Assembly (NCBI RefSeq): GCF_042477335.2
Contig: NC_091245.1
Coordinates: forward strand, 113,742,501 to 113,806,500
Source: Ovis canadensis
Taxonomy: Eukaryota > Chordata > Mammalia > Artiodactyla > Bovidae
Direction: 5' to 3'
DNA: 64,000 nucleotides
Positions 19,160-32,637 of the stretch are shown here, one piece after another. The translations under genes were made by a program, and so were the position numbers. Within the stretch, counting starts at the first letter, position 1. Each line of letters starts with the position of its first letter. A model generated the notes under the pieces. The model was not told the DNA's origin, made no database searches, and saw only the letters and a program-made list of their open reading frames with translations.

Positions 19160-20009
19160 GCCTTTCTTCTTCCTCTCCGCCTGCCACCTGCCCACGTCCT
19201 CGCTGGACACCCTGCCACCCTTTTCTTAGCCTACGCTTGCTCAGCGCTGCGCCAGAGGCCCCCGGGACCCTGCCCGTCCAGCCCCAGCACGATTCAGGCC
19301 ACCTCCGCCGTCCCGCGGGGCAAAGGTTTTGGCCGCAGTGGCAACCTCGCGCCGCTTCCACCACGACGCGCCTGAGGCCTCCCATCCACCAGCCCCCCCC
19401 CAACCCCACCCCCCGCCTCCCTCCCTCCTGAGGGGCTGCGGCTGCTGCCCCTGGTGGTGGCGGTGATGCTCCTGGGCTTGTGCTGGTTCTCCTGCTGTGG
19501 GTGGTGGTGAGGAGGTGGGCTTGGATAGGGCCGGCGGCGGTAGGGGTGGGGGTAGGGCTGGGGGTAGGGGCGTGGGCTGTGGCGGTCGCCAGCTGGGGGC
19601 CAGCAGCGGCAGGGGCGGTGGCCACAGCCGAAGGTGAGCGAGGGGGATCTGCCTCTGGGAGTGGGGGCCGTGGCCACGGACCGCCTGCCTTGTCGTGTCT
19701 CTCATGCCAGCCACCTCTCTGGGCGGCTTGGCCAGTGCGTGCCAGGTCCCGGGCTGGCTGTGACTCCCGTGTGCCGCTGGCGACTCCAAGAGGGTTCTGG
19801 TCTTGAGTGGGCTCTGGGAGGCGGACCACGGCGCCCGGGAGGCATGGGTAGCAGTTCAGTCGCCCGGGGGCAGCGATGCCTGCCAGGGAGGACAACCCGA
19901 CCATCGTGCTGTTTCCCTTGCCTGACCACAGCTCTCAATCCTACTGGACTGAGGCAAGATTTACCCAGGCCTCCCTCCCCCACTCGTAACCAAAGGTGGG
20001 CACTCGGGT

Positions 20010-20010
<1 letters not shown>

Positions 20011-20040
<30 letters not shown>
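20011..20040. repeat. (CA)15 microsatellite, unit 3
   Basis: Fifteen repeats, a length shared by units 3-8. Confidence 0.97.
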
Positions 20041-20043
<3 letters not shown>

Positions 20044-20477
20044 CGCCCTCCAAACTGTCTATCCAGGATCCACTCCATCCCTCTCCCCACCCTGTCACCG
20101 TCTTCCCCTAGGAACTCTGCGCGAGGGTGATCCTCCAGCACAGTCTCCTCTTGGCCCCGTCTCGGCTGGTCTATCCCCAAAGGGTTTCACGTCTGTTCAA
20201 GGACTGTGTCCTTCGGAGGGGAAGTGGACGGCAGACGAAAGGCACCAACGTGCGGCGAGGGCGGCACACTCGGGTGCGATGGCACAAAGGCGAGTGCCCT
20301 GTGGGAAAGGAGCCCCCGTGGCCCGACGTGTGCTTGCCGTCGCCAAAGGAGGTTTCCTCGAGGCCCCTGCCGGGGCTGTGGGCGTCAGAGTGCATGGGGG
20401 AGAGTATCGGAGGAAGGTGCTTGGGGCCATGGCTGGTGGGCGCCCCACGTGGATCAGGGACCCGGGCAGGGCGATCG

Positions 20478-20491
20478 CGAGCAGAGGGCGC
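20478..20491 (+). promoter_or_regulatory. CTCF-like core motif, unit 3
   Basis: Identical to the unit 1 motif. Confidence 0.5.
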
Positions 20492-21239
20492 GGCGGCGAG
20501 CAGGGAGCTGGGAGGCAGGCCCCGGGGTGCTTGGTCGGGGCGTCTGCATGGACGGCCGGCGGGAAGGGGCGGCGTGGGGCTCTCGGGGACCTGGCCGAAA
20601 GATCGGCAGGCCACTCGAGCAGGGCCTCTACAGAAGCATGGGCGCGGCGGCGAAGCCGTGCCAGGCACATGTGAGAGGCTGGGACGGATCTGCGGTAGGT
20701 AGGGGTGGGCGTGGGGGTTGGGCTGGGGCTGCGGAGCCAGAGGGAGGCCCGCACTGGTGAACGCCAGGGCAGGGCAGGCCAGGGCAGGACGTGTGAGGGA
20801 TAGCCCGAGCTCCAGGGGGATGTTGGGTGGGGAGGTGGGGCCGAGCCTGGAGTCTGGCGGGAAAGGCAGAGGGCAGGCCGTGACAGTGACGGGGCTGTGG
20901 CGTGAGGAAGATGGCGGGTGAGCACTCCATTTGGGTCGGGTGGCGGGTGAGCGGGGGCGAGCCACACTGGTGCTCGGTGCCACAGGCTGCTCAGGCTCGG
21001 CGGCGGGCTGTGGCTCTGGGCGGAGGCTAGGACGCAGGCAAGCGAAGGACAGAAACGGAGCGCCAGCGCCAGCTGGGGGCCAGACCCGGTCCGAGATGGG
21101 TGGGCCCACCGTACCGCCCCAGAGACCAAAGTCACCACCCATCGGGAGGGAGTGTCCAGTGTCGGGGGTGACACTGCTGGGGCCTCAGGGTGGGATGGGG
21201 CGGGGGTGGCTGGCAGCGCAGGTGGCTGTGATTTCATGA

Positions 21240-23297
21240 GGGCCAAGGAGAGCTCCCATGTGACCGGGCACAGTCAGCCCTCCAGGGCACACGCCCGCAG
21301 AGGGCAAACCTCGGGGAGGTCTGAGGGTCCGGACACCGCCACCGCCTCGGCAGCACCGCCTGCCAGGGCCCGTACACGGAGCAAACCCCAGCGCCCAGCC
21401 ACACACGGCGGGCCCAAGAAGGGGTGGCATCGATGCAGCATGGCGCCATCACTCAGGCATCAGAAACACGTCAAGAATTGCCAGTTGTCACAAGCAATGA
21501 TGCAGCTGGAGACTCTTACACTCGGCGGAGAATGTCAGACCGCGTTGGACCGAGGCATGTGGAGCATGGAAAATAATACAAAACGAAGCTATTTGCCAGG
21601 AGAAACCGACTCACGCAGAAACCCACCTTAGGGTAACGCAAGCGGAAAGGCAGCGCTGGAGGGATGACTGGGGAGCTGCAACGCACAGATACGCAGGACC
21701 CTGTCTAAAGGGAGAAGCGCCAAGGTTATCCAGTTCAACACAGGGAATCAGCGTCAGTGCCCTGGAGTAACCTCAAGTGGAAAAGAATCTGAAACCATAT
21801 ATGACACTCGAGATCTGCACAAGCAAAACAGGATCACACTGCGGTCCACCGGAAACCAGCACAATATTGGGAATCCACTGTACTTCCGCAACAACCGTGA
21901 CTACGACGTCGGAGTAAGCTTTCAAAAGAAAACTAACTCAGCAGGCAATGAAGTCAGCGGAAAACAGGTGAGCTATGCCAACCCCACCCTGGGTACATAT
22001 CCACGAAAGGCGCAGCTCTTCATTCGGAAAGACACATGCAACCCCCACAGTCACAGCAGCACCGTTTGCCATAGCCGAGACGTGGAGAAAACCCTAGTGC
22101 CCATCCCCAAAGGCTCAGCCACCAAGATGCAGTATCAGAGAAAGGGAGAGAATGGGATGTCACCGAGCCGTCCACAAGAGGCAGATAGTGTCACTGGCAG
22201 CAACGGCGGCTGGAGCTGCAGAATATTATCCTTGGTGAGGGAAGTCAAACAGACAAGGTCACGGATGGGTGGACTCTAAAGTGTTGTACAAATGAATCCC
22301 TGGGCCAACCAGCCACAGACTCTCAGACACAGGAAAGCCGCTTGGGGCTTCCCAAGGGCGCAGTCAGGGACCGAGGGATGATTGAGGAGCCGGGCTCAAC
22401 GGATCAACCGTACCAGTACTGCGTAGGAAGGGGAGGAGGAACAAGGACACGCGGGATACCGCAGGGAATGAGATCCCATATGCTGTCATCACCCGCAATG
22501 GAAACGAGCTGAACACATGAGCCCCCCCCCACCCACCCACAGACAGGACTGAACCCCAACGCTGTACAGCGGAAACGCACACCAGGTTGTAGATCAACTA
22601 CGCTTCCAGGACAAGTGCTACTCCGTCGAAGTCAGTCAGTCGAGGATCAGTCCAGCAATAGGAAAAAGAAGAGCTTCCATTATGATCCAGGAAAGCCAAC
22701 CCTGGGCACGCGTCGGGAAAAGACGACAAATACCCCTAATGGGGAGAGATGCAGGCATCCCCCAGGGTCACCGCAGCCCTCTGTGCCGGAGCCGAGACCC
22801 GCGGGAAACGCCCAAGTGCCCGTCGGCACGTGGCCGGCACAAGAAGGTGAGGGATATCTGTACCGTGGAATATGACGCAGCCCTCAAGAAGGAGCCGCCA
22901 TCGCCATGGGCCGCAAGGTCAGACGGACCCACAGAAGGGTCCGCTCAGTGAAGTGAGTCGCTTGGATCGGGAGAAAGCTCTGTGGACTCTTAACGACGAA
23001 TACAGACGAATCTATGCGCAAAGGGGAAAGCGACCTGGAGACCCCGAAAACGTACATAGGGCTACCCAAGGGGAAAGGCAGGGAGGGACGAAGTTGAAGT
23101 CGGATCAAGAGATAGGAAAGACTGTGCTTACAGTAGAAGAGCAACAGAGCTTTCCTCTGTAGCAGGAGAAGTGTATCTGTATCTCGCCTTCACCTACACT
23201 GGAAGACCACCTGGCAAAGAACAGGGGACTGAATCACTTTGCCGGGCACCTGAGACTCACCCAGGAATGTGAATCCGTTCTACTTGTGTTCGAAGAA
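21240..23297 (+). mobile_element. Block of three LINE-1 3' relics, unit 3
   Basis: Relics at about 21240-21905, 21914-22615 and 22660-23297. Confidence 0.8.
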
Positions 23298-24181
23298 GCA
23301 GAAAAAGGAGCAGGCCGTGGCTTGAAGCGGGGGGTGGGGGGAGGCAGGCCAGTGGGACAGATGCAAAGGCAGGTTCCTTGGCAAGAGTGGGATTTGGAAC
23401 GGCTCAGGGAGGAACGGGGCGTGGGGGGCGGGGTGTGTGGAGATGGGGGAGGCGGGGAGCTGGGGGTGGGATGGGTGCATGTGGGGGAGTAGGGGGACGG
23501 TGAGGCTGCAGGCTGAGGTGGGGGTGCTCTTGGGGCAGGGCTGATGCTGAGGTGAGGCGCGCAAGAGGGTTTCAGGGGGAAGGGGTGGTGTTTGAGGCGG
23601 TGAGGGCGTTGCTGTTGGAAACCTATTTCTGCCGAGGCCAGGCCCGAGGGCGAGGGCCGGCAGCTGGTGGACTTCTTTGGAACTCGTCCTGCAAGACGTG
23701 GTCCAGGGACCCTGCAGGCAAAAGGGAGGTATGCTTGCCAGATGTGGCAGCTCCCTTGCTCCTGGCTGTGCAAACGTAGTGTGATTGATTTCTCTCGGAG
23801 TGTGGGGAGAGTGAGGCAGGGAGCTTGGAGACGGACGTTGTGAAAGATGAAGTGTGGTGCGGGCGGCTGCCAGCGGTGGGGTATTCCTGCCAGTGCAGTC
23901 CCCGAGCCCTCGGCTGGGTCCGGGTGAGGACGCGAGCAAACACAAGAAAGGTGCCTGGACGCACGGGCGGCTGAGCCCGCAGGGTTTGGGGCCACGAAGG
24001 CTTGGCAGCAGGGCCTTTTGTGGGTGAGGTGGGGAGGGGTCCTGGGCGTCTGTGTGGGAGAGGCAGCGGGCGGCAGGTAGCCAGCCAGCGTTTGCAGGAG
24101 CGCTGCCTCGAGCGCGTTTCAGCGGGCAGACCTAGTTGGGCTCTGGGGCCGCACCGTGGGACCAAAAGGGGACGCTGGGGC

Positions 24182-24252
24182 TGCATGGGGCGGGAATCGA
24201 ACCCGGGCCTCCCGCGTGGCAGGCGAGAATTCTACCACTGAACCACCCATGC
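24182..24252 (-). tRNA. tRNA-Gly-GCC: tRNA-Gly (anticodon GCC), C65 allele, unit 3
   Basis: The 3' T-stem strand reads CCCGC in place of CCCGG, creating a C49-C65 mismatch at the end of the T-stem next to the acceptor stem. The rest is identical to unit 1 and the B box is unaffected. Transcription should be normal; stability or stacking of acceptor and T-stems may be reduced. TTTT (minus) at 24164-24167. Confidence 0.96.
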
Positions 24253-25745
24253 ACCGGTGGCCAGCGCCGCCCGTCGCTGCCCCTCAGGCGCTGGCCGCCA
24301 CCCGCCCGCCGCTGCTCACTGCTCGCCCGTGGGCATCTCTCTGCCCCGTTGCAGCGGGAGACGACGGGCAGGCGACCTGTAAGACAGGATCCGGGCACGT
24401 GCAGGACCCCGGGGCGCGCCGCTCTCGGAGGGAGCCCGGGGCGACGGGACGCGGGCCCACGCGGCCCGTCCCGCGCCTTCTGCGCCGACCACGGCCGCCG
24501 CGACCCTGTCGGTGTCGCGTGAGGGCGCCGGGAGCCGACGCCGTCTGCCCGGCGCCGGGATCCCTGTCAGGTGCAGGCGCTGCGTGGTCGCTGCGGCCGC
24601 GCGCAGACGTGCCTCTCAGCGACCGCCGGGTCCCGACCCAAAGTCCCTCTGGCGGGCTGGCTTTCCGGCCGTGCCGGGGTGGGGCGTGCGAGAGCGGGCG
24701 GGGGAAGGGACGCCGGGCTCGGTCTGTGCGGGAAGCGCGAGCGCGGGAGGGCGACGCCTCCGAGCGCCTCCGCCACCGCCCCCTACCCGCCCTCCCCCCG
24801 CCATCCCATCCTTAGACCCGCGCTCAGGCCCAGGGACCCAAAGGCGTGTGAGCCTGGCTCCTGCGCTCTGGCCGACCGCGCTCCCGGGGTCCGGCTCTGA
24901 CGGGGTGGTGGTGGTGAGCAGGGGCCCTTTGGCAGCGCGGCTCCTGGCTCGGGGACTGCGGGCTGAGAGGCAGGGAGCGCGCCAGGGCGGGCTTGGCTCC
25001 GGCCGGGGCAGCGGCTTCCCACGGGAACGGGCGCCGTGGCGCCGAGGTCGGGGGCGCGGGCCGGGCGCCGGGGGGTGGGCTGGACGGGCACGCAGGGCTT
25101 CCGCTCCCTCCCCAGCGGAGCACCCTTCCCGGGACGGACTCGTGCAAGGAAGGCCGGTGTGCGCTGGCCAGCAGGAAGGCTGGATGGCACGCGTCCAGGG
25201 CGGGCGGCAGGCAGGTTGCGGCCCGGCCAAGAACGCACGGCGGAGAAGGGTCGAGGGCACGCGGCAGCCCCTTGGCGGGCAAGGCGGGGGCTCGGCCGCC
25301 TCGCTGTGGCTGGGGAGCGCAGGCGGGCCGGCGGGGCGGGCGCGGAGGACGGGGTGCCGGCCTGGCGGGAGAGCTGGCGGGGGCAGCCGTGGAAGCAAGG
25401 CTGCGAGGGCGAGTAGGCCGTTCCCCGGGCAGAAGTCGGAGCGCCGGCGAAGGGAGGAGGGCTTGCCACCCGCCGCGGGGCTGCGTGCTTCGGCGCGGCC
25501 GGGGGCGGGGCGCGGCGGGGCTGTGGGAGTGGAAGTGGGAGGGTGGGCGAGTGTGGGCCAGGGGGAGGCAGGGAGGCAGGAAAAGCAGCAGCTGCAGCTG
25601 CAGCCAGCTGGCGAGGAAAGATGCGCTGAGAAGGACTGAAGGTGCCTTCTGTGGGGGTGCAGGTGGCGGCGGGAGGGCGTGTGTGGAGAAAGGCAGTGGC
25701 GCGCGGAGGACGGGTGCGTTTGTCCGGCGGGCCAAAAGGCTGGCT

Positions 25746-25828
25746 TGTCAGGAGTGGGATTCGAACCCACGCCTCCAGGGGAGACTGCGACCTGAACGCA
25801 GCGCCTTAGACCGCTCGGCCATCCTGAC
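25746..25828 (-). tRNA. tRNA-Leu-CAG: tRNA-Leu (anticodon CAG), unit 4
   Basis: Identical to the unit 1 copy. The minus-strand TTTT is at 25734-25737. Confidence 0.98.
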
Positions 25829-26383
25829 GGCGGGCCTGGCTGGGCGCGTGGCCGCTCGCCTGGCTGGGACCCGACGCGGCGCGAGCACCGGCGCCCTTGG
25901 CGGGCCGCGGGCGGCGCCACGCCAGGCAGGCAGGCAGGCAGGCAGGCGGGCGGGCGTCCGGAGTGGGGGTCGACGGAGCCGGCGCGCGGCGGCCGGCCGA
26001 GGCGCCTGGCTCCGCCGCCGCTCGCGCCGCGGACCCAGAGGGCCCTGGGCGGGCCGGCCCCTCCCCACCCGCGCCTGTCCTGGCCCGACGCCGGCCGGCG
26101 CGCGCCCACCGTGTCGTCGCAGCCCCGCTTGCCTTCTCGCGCCCCCTTCTCCCGGCGGAACGCCCGCGTTGGAGGCAAGAGGCGGCGCGCTGGGGAGGGT
26201 CCAGTGCCCCGGGGGTCCGGGTCCCTGTCGGGGTGGCGGGCTGCCGCTGTGACCGAGGCGGTTGGTCTGGTGCGCGGTTGGGTCGGGACCCGTGGTGGCC
26301 GGCGGCCCGTGCTGGGCAAGGGGAGGCGTGGGCAGGCAGCCCGAGAGCCCGAGGGCGGCCGGGCGGCAGGACGGTCGCCGCCG

Positions 26384-26455
26384 TCCTCGTTAGTATAGTG
26401 GTGAGTATCCCCGCCTGTCACGCGGGAGACCGGGGTTCGATTCCCCGACGGGGAG
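26384..26455 (+). tRNA. tRNA-Asp-GTC: tRNA-Asp (anticodon GTC), unit 4
   Basis: Identical to the unit 1 copy. TTTTT at 26467-26471. Confidence 0.98.
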
Positions 26456-27193
26456 GCAACACACCCTTTTTGGTGGCCGCGGTCGCTCTCTGTCCTGCCG
26501 CCAGGCCCCGGAGGGCCCTTCGCCTCCTCCCGACGTCTTTGGGCGAGGCGCCAGGGCGCCGCCGACGGCGGTGCCCGGCCTAGCTCCCGGCGACCCCCTC
26601 TGCCCGTGCAGCGCTCCAGCCTGAGCCCTTTGTCGTCGGCGGGCGCACGGTCGCCACGGCGGAGCGAGGGCCTCCTTGGCGACCCCACGGCCTTGCCCGA
26701 CCATAGCCGGATCTGGCGGCCGGCCGGCCGCCCGCCCACGCGCCGACCCCCAGTGGCTGCCTGAGTGGGCTCGTAGGCTCGCGACGGCCCCGCCGCGTGC
26801 AGGCAGGTGGGTCCCGTGTCCCCTTGTCGTGGGAAGTGGCCTCGCCCAGCGCCCGGTGGAGTAGCGCTTTGGCCAGCTGGGTGCTGGAAGCTGCGTGCCC
26901 CGCGTTGCCCGCCGGGGGTGAGGGCGGGGAGGCGTTGGCGGGCCGCGGCGGGGAGCGAAGGGCCGGAGGGCCGCAAGGCCGCGGGGGCGCCGCCCTGGGG
27001 CGGTGCGGCCGGTGGATTCCCGGCGACCGCGTGGCGCTGGCGCGCTCGGGGCGCCGCGTGGCTGCTGGGAGCGCCGGCGGCGGTGGCGCAAGCCTCCGGC
27101 TGACGGGGCGTCGGGGCAGGGATGCGGAGGCGGCGGCGAGAGTATGCTGGGGCGAGCCCGGGGCCGGCGTCTGGCGGCCGCCCGGGCTGTGGA

Positions 27194-27265
27194 GCGTTGG
27201 TGGTATAGTGGTGAGCATAGCTGCCTTCCAAGCAGTTGACCCGGGTTCGATTCCCGGCCAACGCA
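27194..27265 (+). tRNA. tRNA-Gly-TCC: tRNA-Gly (anticodon TCC), unit 4
   Basis: Identical to the unit 1 copy. TTTT at 27277-27280. Confidence 0.98.
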
Positions 27266-27543
27266 GCGGGCCGACCTTTTGCTGAGTTCCAGCGCTCTCC
27301 CGGCAGGGGCGTTCGGGGGACAGAGAGGTGGGAGCAGGGAGCCAGCCCGCTGGCCGGCGGCTTTTGGCGTGTGTGCGAGAAGCCGGCGGCGCGCGCGGTG
27401 TTTTGAGGGTGCTGAAAGCAAGACGGCACGGCAGGGCAGGCGGCTGGACTTGCAAAGGCCGGGTGTGGGCAGCAAGGTGGCACGGGCGGGTGGCATGGAG
27501 GCGCGGGGCTCACCAGGAGCAGGCGAGGGCTGAACCCCGACGC

Positions 27544-27615
27544 TCCCTGGTGGTCTAGTGGTTAGGATTCGGCGCTCTCACCGCCGCGGCCTGGGTTCGA
27601 TTCCCGGTCAGGGAA
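27544..27615 (+). tRNA. tRNA-Glu-CTC: tRNA-Glu (anticodon CTC), T50 allele, unit 4
   Basis: Same as the unit 3 copy, with the U50-G64 wobble. Confidence 0.97.
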
Positions 27616-28465
27616 GCCTTTCTTCTTCCTCTCCGCCTGCCACCTGCCCACGTCCTCGCTGGACACCCTGCCACCCTTTTCTTAGCCTACGCTTGCTCAG
27701 CGCTGCGCCAGAGGCCCCCGGGACCCTGCCCGTCCAGCCCCAGCACGATTCAGGCCACCTCCGCCGTCCCGCGGGGCAAAGGTTTTGGCCGCAGTGGCAA
27801 CCTCGCGCCGCTTCCACCACGACGCGCCTGAGGCCTCCCATCCACCAGCCCCCCCCCAACCCCACCCCCCGCCTCCCTCCCTCCTGAGGGGCTGCGGCTG
27901 CTGCCCCTGGTGGTGGCGGTGATGCTCCTGGGCTTGTGCTGGTTCTCCTGCTGTGGGTGGTGGTGAGGAGGTGGGCTTGGATAGGGCCGGCGGCGGTAGG
28001 GGTGGGGGTAGGGCTGGGGGTAGGGGCGTGGGCTGTGGCGGTCGCCAGCTGGGGGCCAGCAGCGGCAGGGGCGGTGGCCACAGCCGAAGGTGAGCGAGGG
28101 GGATCTGCCTCTGGGAGTGGGGGCCGTGGCCACGGACCGCCTGCCTTGTCGTGTCTCTCATGCCAGCCACCTCTCTGGGCGGCTTGGCCAGTGCGTGCCA
28201 GGTCCCGGGCTGGCTGTGACTCCCGTGTGCCGCTGGCGACTCCAAGAGGGTTCTGGTCTTGAGTGGGCTCTGGGAGGCGGACCACGGCGCCCGGGAGGCA
28301 TGGGTAGCAGTTCAGTCGCCCGGGGGCAGCGATGCCTGCCAGGGAGGACAACCCGACCATCGTGCTGTTTCCCTTGCCTGACCACAGCTCTCAATCCTAC
28401 TGGACTGAGGCAAGATTTACCCAGGCCTCCCTCCCCCACTCGTAACCAAAGGTGGGCACTCGGGT

Positions 28466-28466
<1 letters not shown>

Positions 28467-28496
<30 letters not shown>
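28467..28496. repeat. (CA)15 microsatellite, unit 4
   Basis: Fifteen repeats. Confidence 0.97.
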
Positions 28497-28499
<3 letters not shown>

Positions 28500-28933
28500 C
28501 GCCCTCCAAACTGTCTATCCAGGATCCACTCCATCCCTCTCCCCACCCTGTCACCGTCTTCCCCTAGGAACTCTGCGCGAGGGTGATCCTCCAGCACAGT
28601 CTCCTCTTGGCCCCGTCTCGGCTGGTCTATCCCCAAAGGGTTTCACGTCTGTTCAAGGACTGTGTCCTTCGGAGGGGAAGTGGACGGCAGACGAAAGGCA
28701 CCAACGTGCGGTGAGGGCGGCACACTCGGGTGCGATGGCACAAAGGCGAGTGCCCTGTGGGAAAGGAGCCCCCGTGGCCCGACGTGTGCTTGCCGTCGCC
28801 AAAGGAGGTTTCCTCGAGGCCCCTGCCGGGGCTGTGGGCGTCAGAGTGCATGGGGGAGAGTATCGGAGGAAGGTGCTTGGGGCCATGGCTGGTGGGCGCC
28901 CCACGTGGATCAGGGACCCGGGCAGGGCGATCG

Positions 28934-28947
28934 CGAGCAGAGGGCGC
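28934..28947 (+). promoter_or_regulatory. CTCF-like core motif, unit 4
   Basis: Identical to the unit 1 motif. Confidence 0.5.
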
Positions 28948-29695
28948 GGCGGCGAGCAGGGAGCTGGGAGGCAGGCCCCGGGGTGCTTGGTCGGGGCGTC
29001 TGCATGGACGGCCGGCGGGAAGGGGCGGCGTGGGGCTCTCGGGGACCTGGCCGAAAGATCGGCAGGCCACTCGAGCAGGGCCTCTACAGAAGCATGGGCG
29101 CGGCGGCGAAGCCGTGCCAGGCACATGTGAGAGGCTGGGACGGATCTGCGGTAGGTAGGGGTGGGCGTGGGGGTTGGGCTGGGGCTGCGGAGCCAGAGGG
29201 AGGCCCGCACTGGTGAACGCCAGGGCAGGGCAGGCCAGGGCAGGACGTGTGAGGGATAGCCCGAGCTCCAGGGGGATGTTGGGTGGGGAGGTGGGGCCGA
29301 GCCTGGAGTCTGGCGGGAAAGGCAGAGGGCAGGCCGTGACAGTGACGGGGCTGTGGCGTGAGGAAGATGGCGGGTGAGCACTCCATTTGGGTCGGGTGGC
29401 GGGTGAGCGGGGGCGAGCCACACTGGTGCTCGGTGCCACAGGCTGCTCAGGCTCGGCGGCGGGCTGTGGCTCTGGGCGGAGGCTAGGACGCAGGCAAGCG
29501 AAGGACAGAAACGGAGCGCCAGCGCCAGCTGGGGGCCAGACCCGGTCCGAGATGGGTGGGCCCACCGTACCGCCCCAGAGACCAAAGTCACCACCCATCG
29601 GGAGGGAGTGTCCAGTGTCGGGGGTGACACTGCTGGGGCCTCAGGGTGGGATGGGGCGGGGGTGGCTGGCAGCGCAGGTGGCTGTGATTTCATGA

Positions 29696-31753
29696 GGGCC
29701 AAGGAGAGCTCCCATGTGACCGGGCACAGTCAGCCCTCCAGGGCACACGCCCGCAGAGGGCAAACCTCGGGGAGGTCTGAGGGTCCGGACACCGCCACCG
29801 CCTCGGCAGCACCGCCTGCCAGGGCCCGTACACGGAGCAAACCCCAGCGCCCAGCCACACACGGCGGGCCCAAGAAGGGGTGGCATCGATGCAGCATGGC
29901 GCCATCACTCAGGCATCAGAAACACGTCAAGAATTGCCAGTTGTCACAAGCAATGATGCAGCTGGAGACTCTTACACTCGGCGGAGAATGTCAGACCGCG
30001 TTGGACCGAGGCATGTGGAGCATGGAAAATAATACAAAACGAAGCTATTTGCCAGGAGAAACCGACTCACGCAGAAACCCACCTTAGGGTAACGCAAGCG
30101 GAAAGGCAGCGCTGGAGGGATGACTGGGGAGCTGCAACGCACAGATACGCAGGACCCTGTCTAAAGGGAGAAGCGCCAAGGTTATCCAGTTCAACACAGG
30201 GAATCAGCGTCAGTGCCCTGGAGTAACCTCAAGTGGAAAAGAATCTGAAACCATATATGACACTCGAGATCTGCACAAGCAAAACAGGATCACACTGCGG
30301 TCCACCGGAAACCAGCACAATATTGGGAATCCACTGTACTTCCGCAACAACCGTGACTACGACGTCGGAGTAAGCTTTCAAAAGAAAACTAACTCAGCAG
30401 GCAATGAAGTCAGCGGAAAACAGGTGAGCTATGCCAACCCCACCCTGGGTACATATCCACGAAAGGCGCAGCTCTTCATTCGGAAAGACACATGCAACCC
30501 CCACAGTCACAGCAGCACCGTTTGCCATAGCCGAGACGTGGAGAAAACCCTAGTGCCCATCCCCAAAGGCTCAGCCACCAAGATGCAGTATCAGAGAAAG
30601 GGAGAGAATGGGATGTCACCGAGCCGTCCACAAGAGGCAGATAGTGTCACTGGCAGCAACGGCGGCTGGAGCTGCAGAATATTATCCTTGGTGAGGGAAG
30701 TCAAACAGACAAGGTCACGGATGGGTGGACTCTAAAGTGTTGTACAAATGAATCCCTGGGCCAACCAGCCACAGACTCTCAGACACAGGAAAGCCGCTTG
30801 GGGCTTCCCAAGGGCGCAGTCAGGGACCGAGGGATGATTGAGGAGCCGGGCTCAACGGATCAACCGTACCAGTACTGCGTAGGAAGGGGAGGAGGAACAA
30901 GGACACGCGGGATACCGCAGGGAATGAGATCCCATATGCTGTCATCACCCGCAATGGAAACGAGCTGAACACATGAGCCCCCCCCCACCCACCCACAGAC
31001 AGGACTGAACCCCAACGCTGTACAGCGGAAACGCACACCAGGTTGTAGATCAACTACGCTTCCAGGACAAGTGCTACTCCGTCGAAGTCAGTCAGTCGAG
31101 GATCAGTCCAGCAATAGGAAAAAGAAGAGCTTCCATTATGATCCAGGAAAGCCAACCCTGGGCACGCGTCGGGAAAAGACGACAAATACCCCTAATGGGG
31201 AGAGATGCAGGCATCCCCCAGGGTCACCGCAGCCCTCTGTGCCGGAGCCGAGACCCGCGGGAAACGCCCAAGTGCCCGTCGGCACGTGGCCGGCACAAGA
31301 AGGTGAGGGATATCTGTACCGTGGAATATGACGCAGCCCTCAAGAAGGAGCCGCCATCGCCATGGGCCGCAAGGTCAGACGGACCCACAGAAGGGTCCGC
31401 TCAGTGAAGTGAGTCGCTTGGATCGGGAGAAAGCTCTGTGGACTCTTAACGACGAATACAGACGAATCTATGCGCAAAGGGGAAAGCGACCTGGAGACCC
31501 CGAAAACGTACATAGGGCTACCCAAGGGGAAAGGCAGGGAGGGACGAAGTTGAAGTCGGATCAAGAGATAGGAAAGACTGTGCTTACAGTAGAAGAGCAA
31601 CAGAGCTTTCCTCTGTAGCAGGAGAAGTGTATCTGTATCTCGCCTTCACCTACACTGGAAGACCACCTGGCAAAGAACAGGGGACTGAATCACTTTGCCG
31701 GGCACCTGAGACTCACCCAGGAATGTGAATCCGTTCTACTTGTGTTCGAAGAA
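29696..31753 (+). mobile_element. Block of three LINE-1 3' relics, unit 4
   Basis: Relics at about 29696-30361, 30370-31071 and 31116-31753. Confidence 0.8.
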
Positions 31754-32637
31754 GCAGAAAAAGGAGCAGGCCGTGGCTTGAAGCGGGGGGTGGGGGGAGG
31801 CAGGCCAGTGGGACAGATGCAAAGGCAGGTTCCTTGGCAAGAGTGGGATTTGGAACGGCTCAGGGAGGAACGGGGCGTGGGGGGCGGGGTGTGTGGAGAT
31901 GGGGGAGGCGGGGAGCTGGGGGTGGGATGGGTGCATGTGGGGGAGTAGGGGGACGGTGAGGCTGCAGGCTGAGGTGGGGGTGCTCTTGGGGCAGGGCTGA
32001 TGCTGAGGTGAGGCGCGCAAGAGGGTTTCAGGGGGAAGGGGTGGTGTTTGAGGCGGTGAGGGCGTTGCTGTTGGAAACCTGTTTCTGCCGAGGCCAGGCC
32101 CGAGGGCGAGGGCCGGCAGCTGGTGGACTTCTTTGGAACTCGTCCTGCAAGACGTGGTCCAGGGACCCTGCAGGCAAAAGGGAGGTATGCTTGCCAGATG
32201 TGGCAGCTCCCTTGCTCCTGGCTGTGCAAACGTAGTGTGATTGATTTCTCTCGGAGTGTGGGGAGAGTGAGGCAGGGAGCTTGGAGACGGACGTTGTGAA
32301 AGATGAAGTGTGGTGCGGGCGGCTGCCAGCGGTGGGGTATTCCTGCCAGTGCAGTCCCCGAGCCCTCGGCTGGGTCCGGGTGAGGACGCGAGCAAACACA
32401 AGAAAGGTGCCTGGACGCACGGGCGGCTGAGCCCGCAGGGTTTGGGGCCACGAAGGCTTGGCAGCAGGGCCTTTTGTGGGTGAGGTGGGGAGGGGTCCTG
32501 GGCGTCTGTGTGGGAGAGGCAGCGGGCGGCAGGTAGCCAGCCAGCGTTTGCAGGAGCGCTGCCTCGAGCGCGTTTCAGCGGGCAGACCTAGTTGGGCTCT
32601 GGGGCCGCACCGTGGGACCAAAAGGGGACGCTGGGGC

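Larger units (their letters stand above)
16922..25377. repeat. tRNA array, unit 3 (8456 bp)
   Basis: Third complete unit and the first of the 8456-bp class. It lacks one triplet in the Asp to Gly-TCC spacer (near 18370) that units 1 and 2 have. It carries the T50 Glu allele and the C65 Gly-GCC allele. A T at 18628 within a GGC-triplet run is shared with unit 4. Confidence 0.97.
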
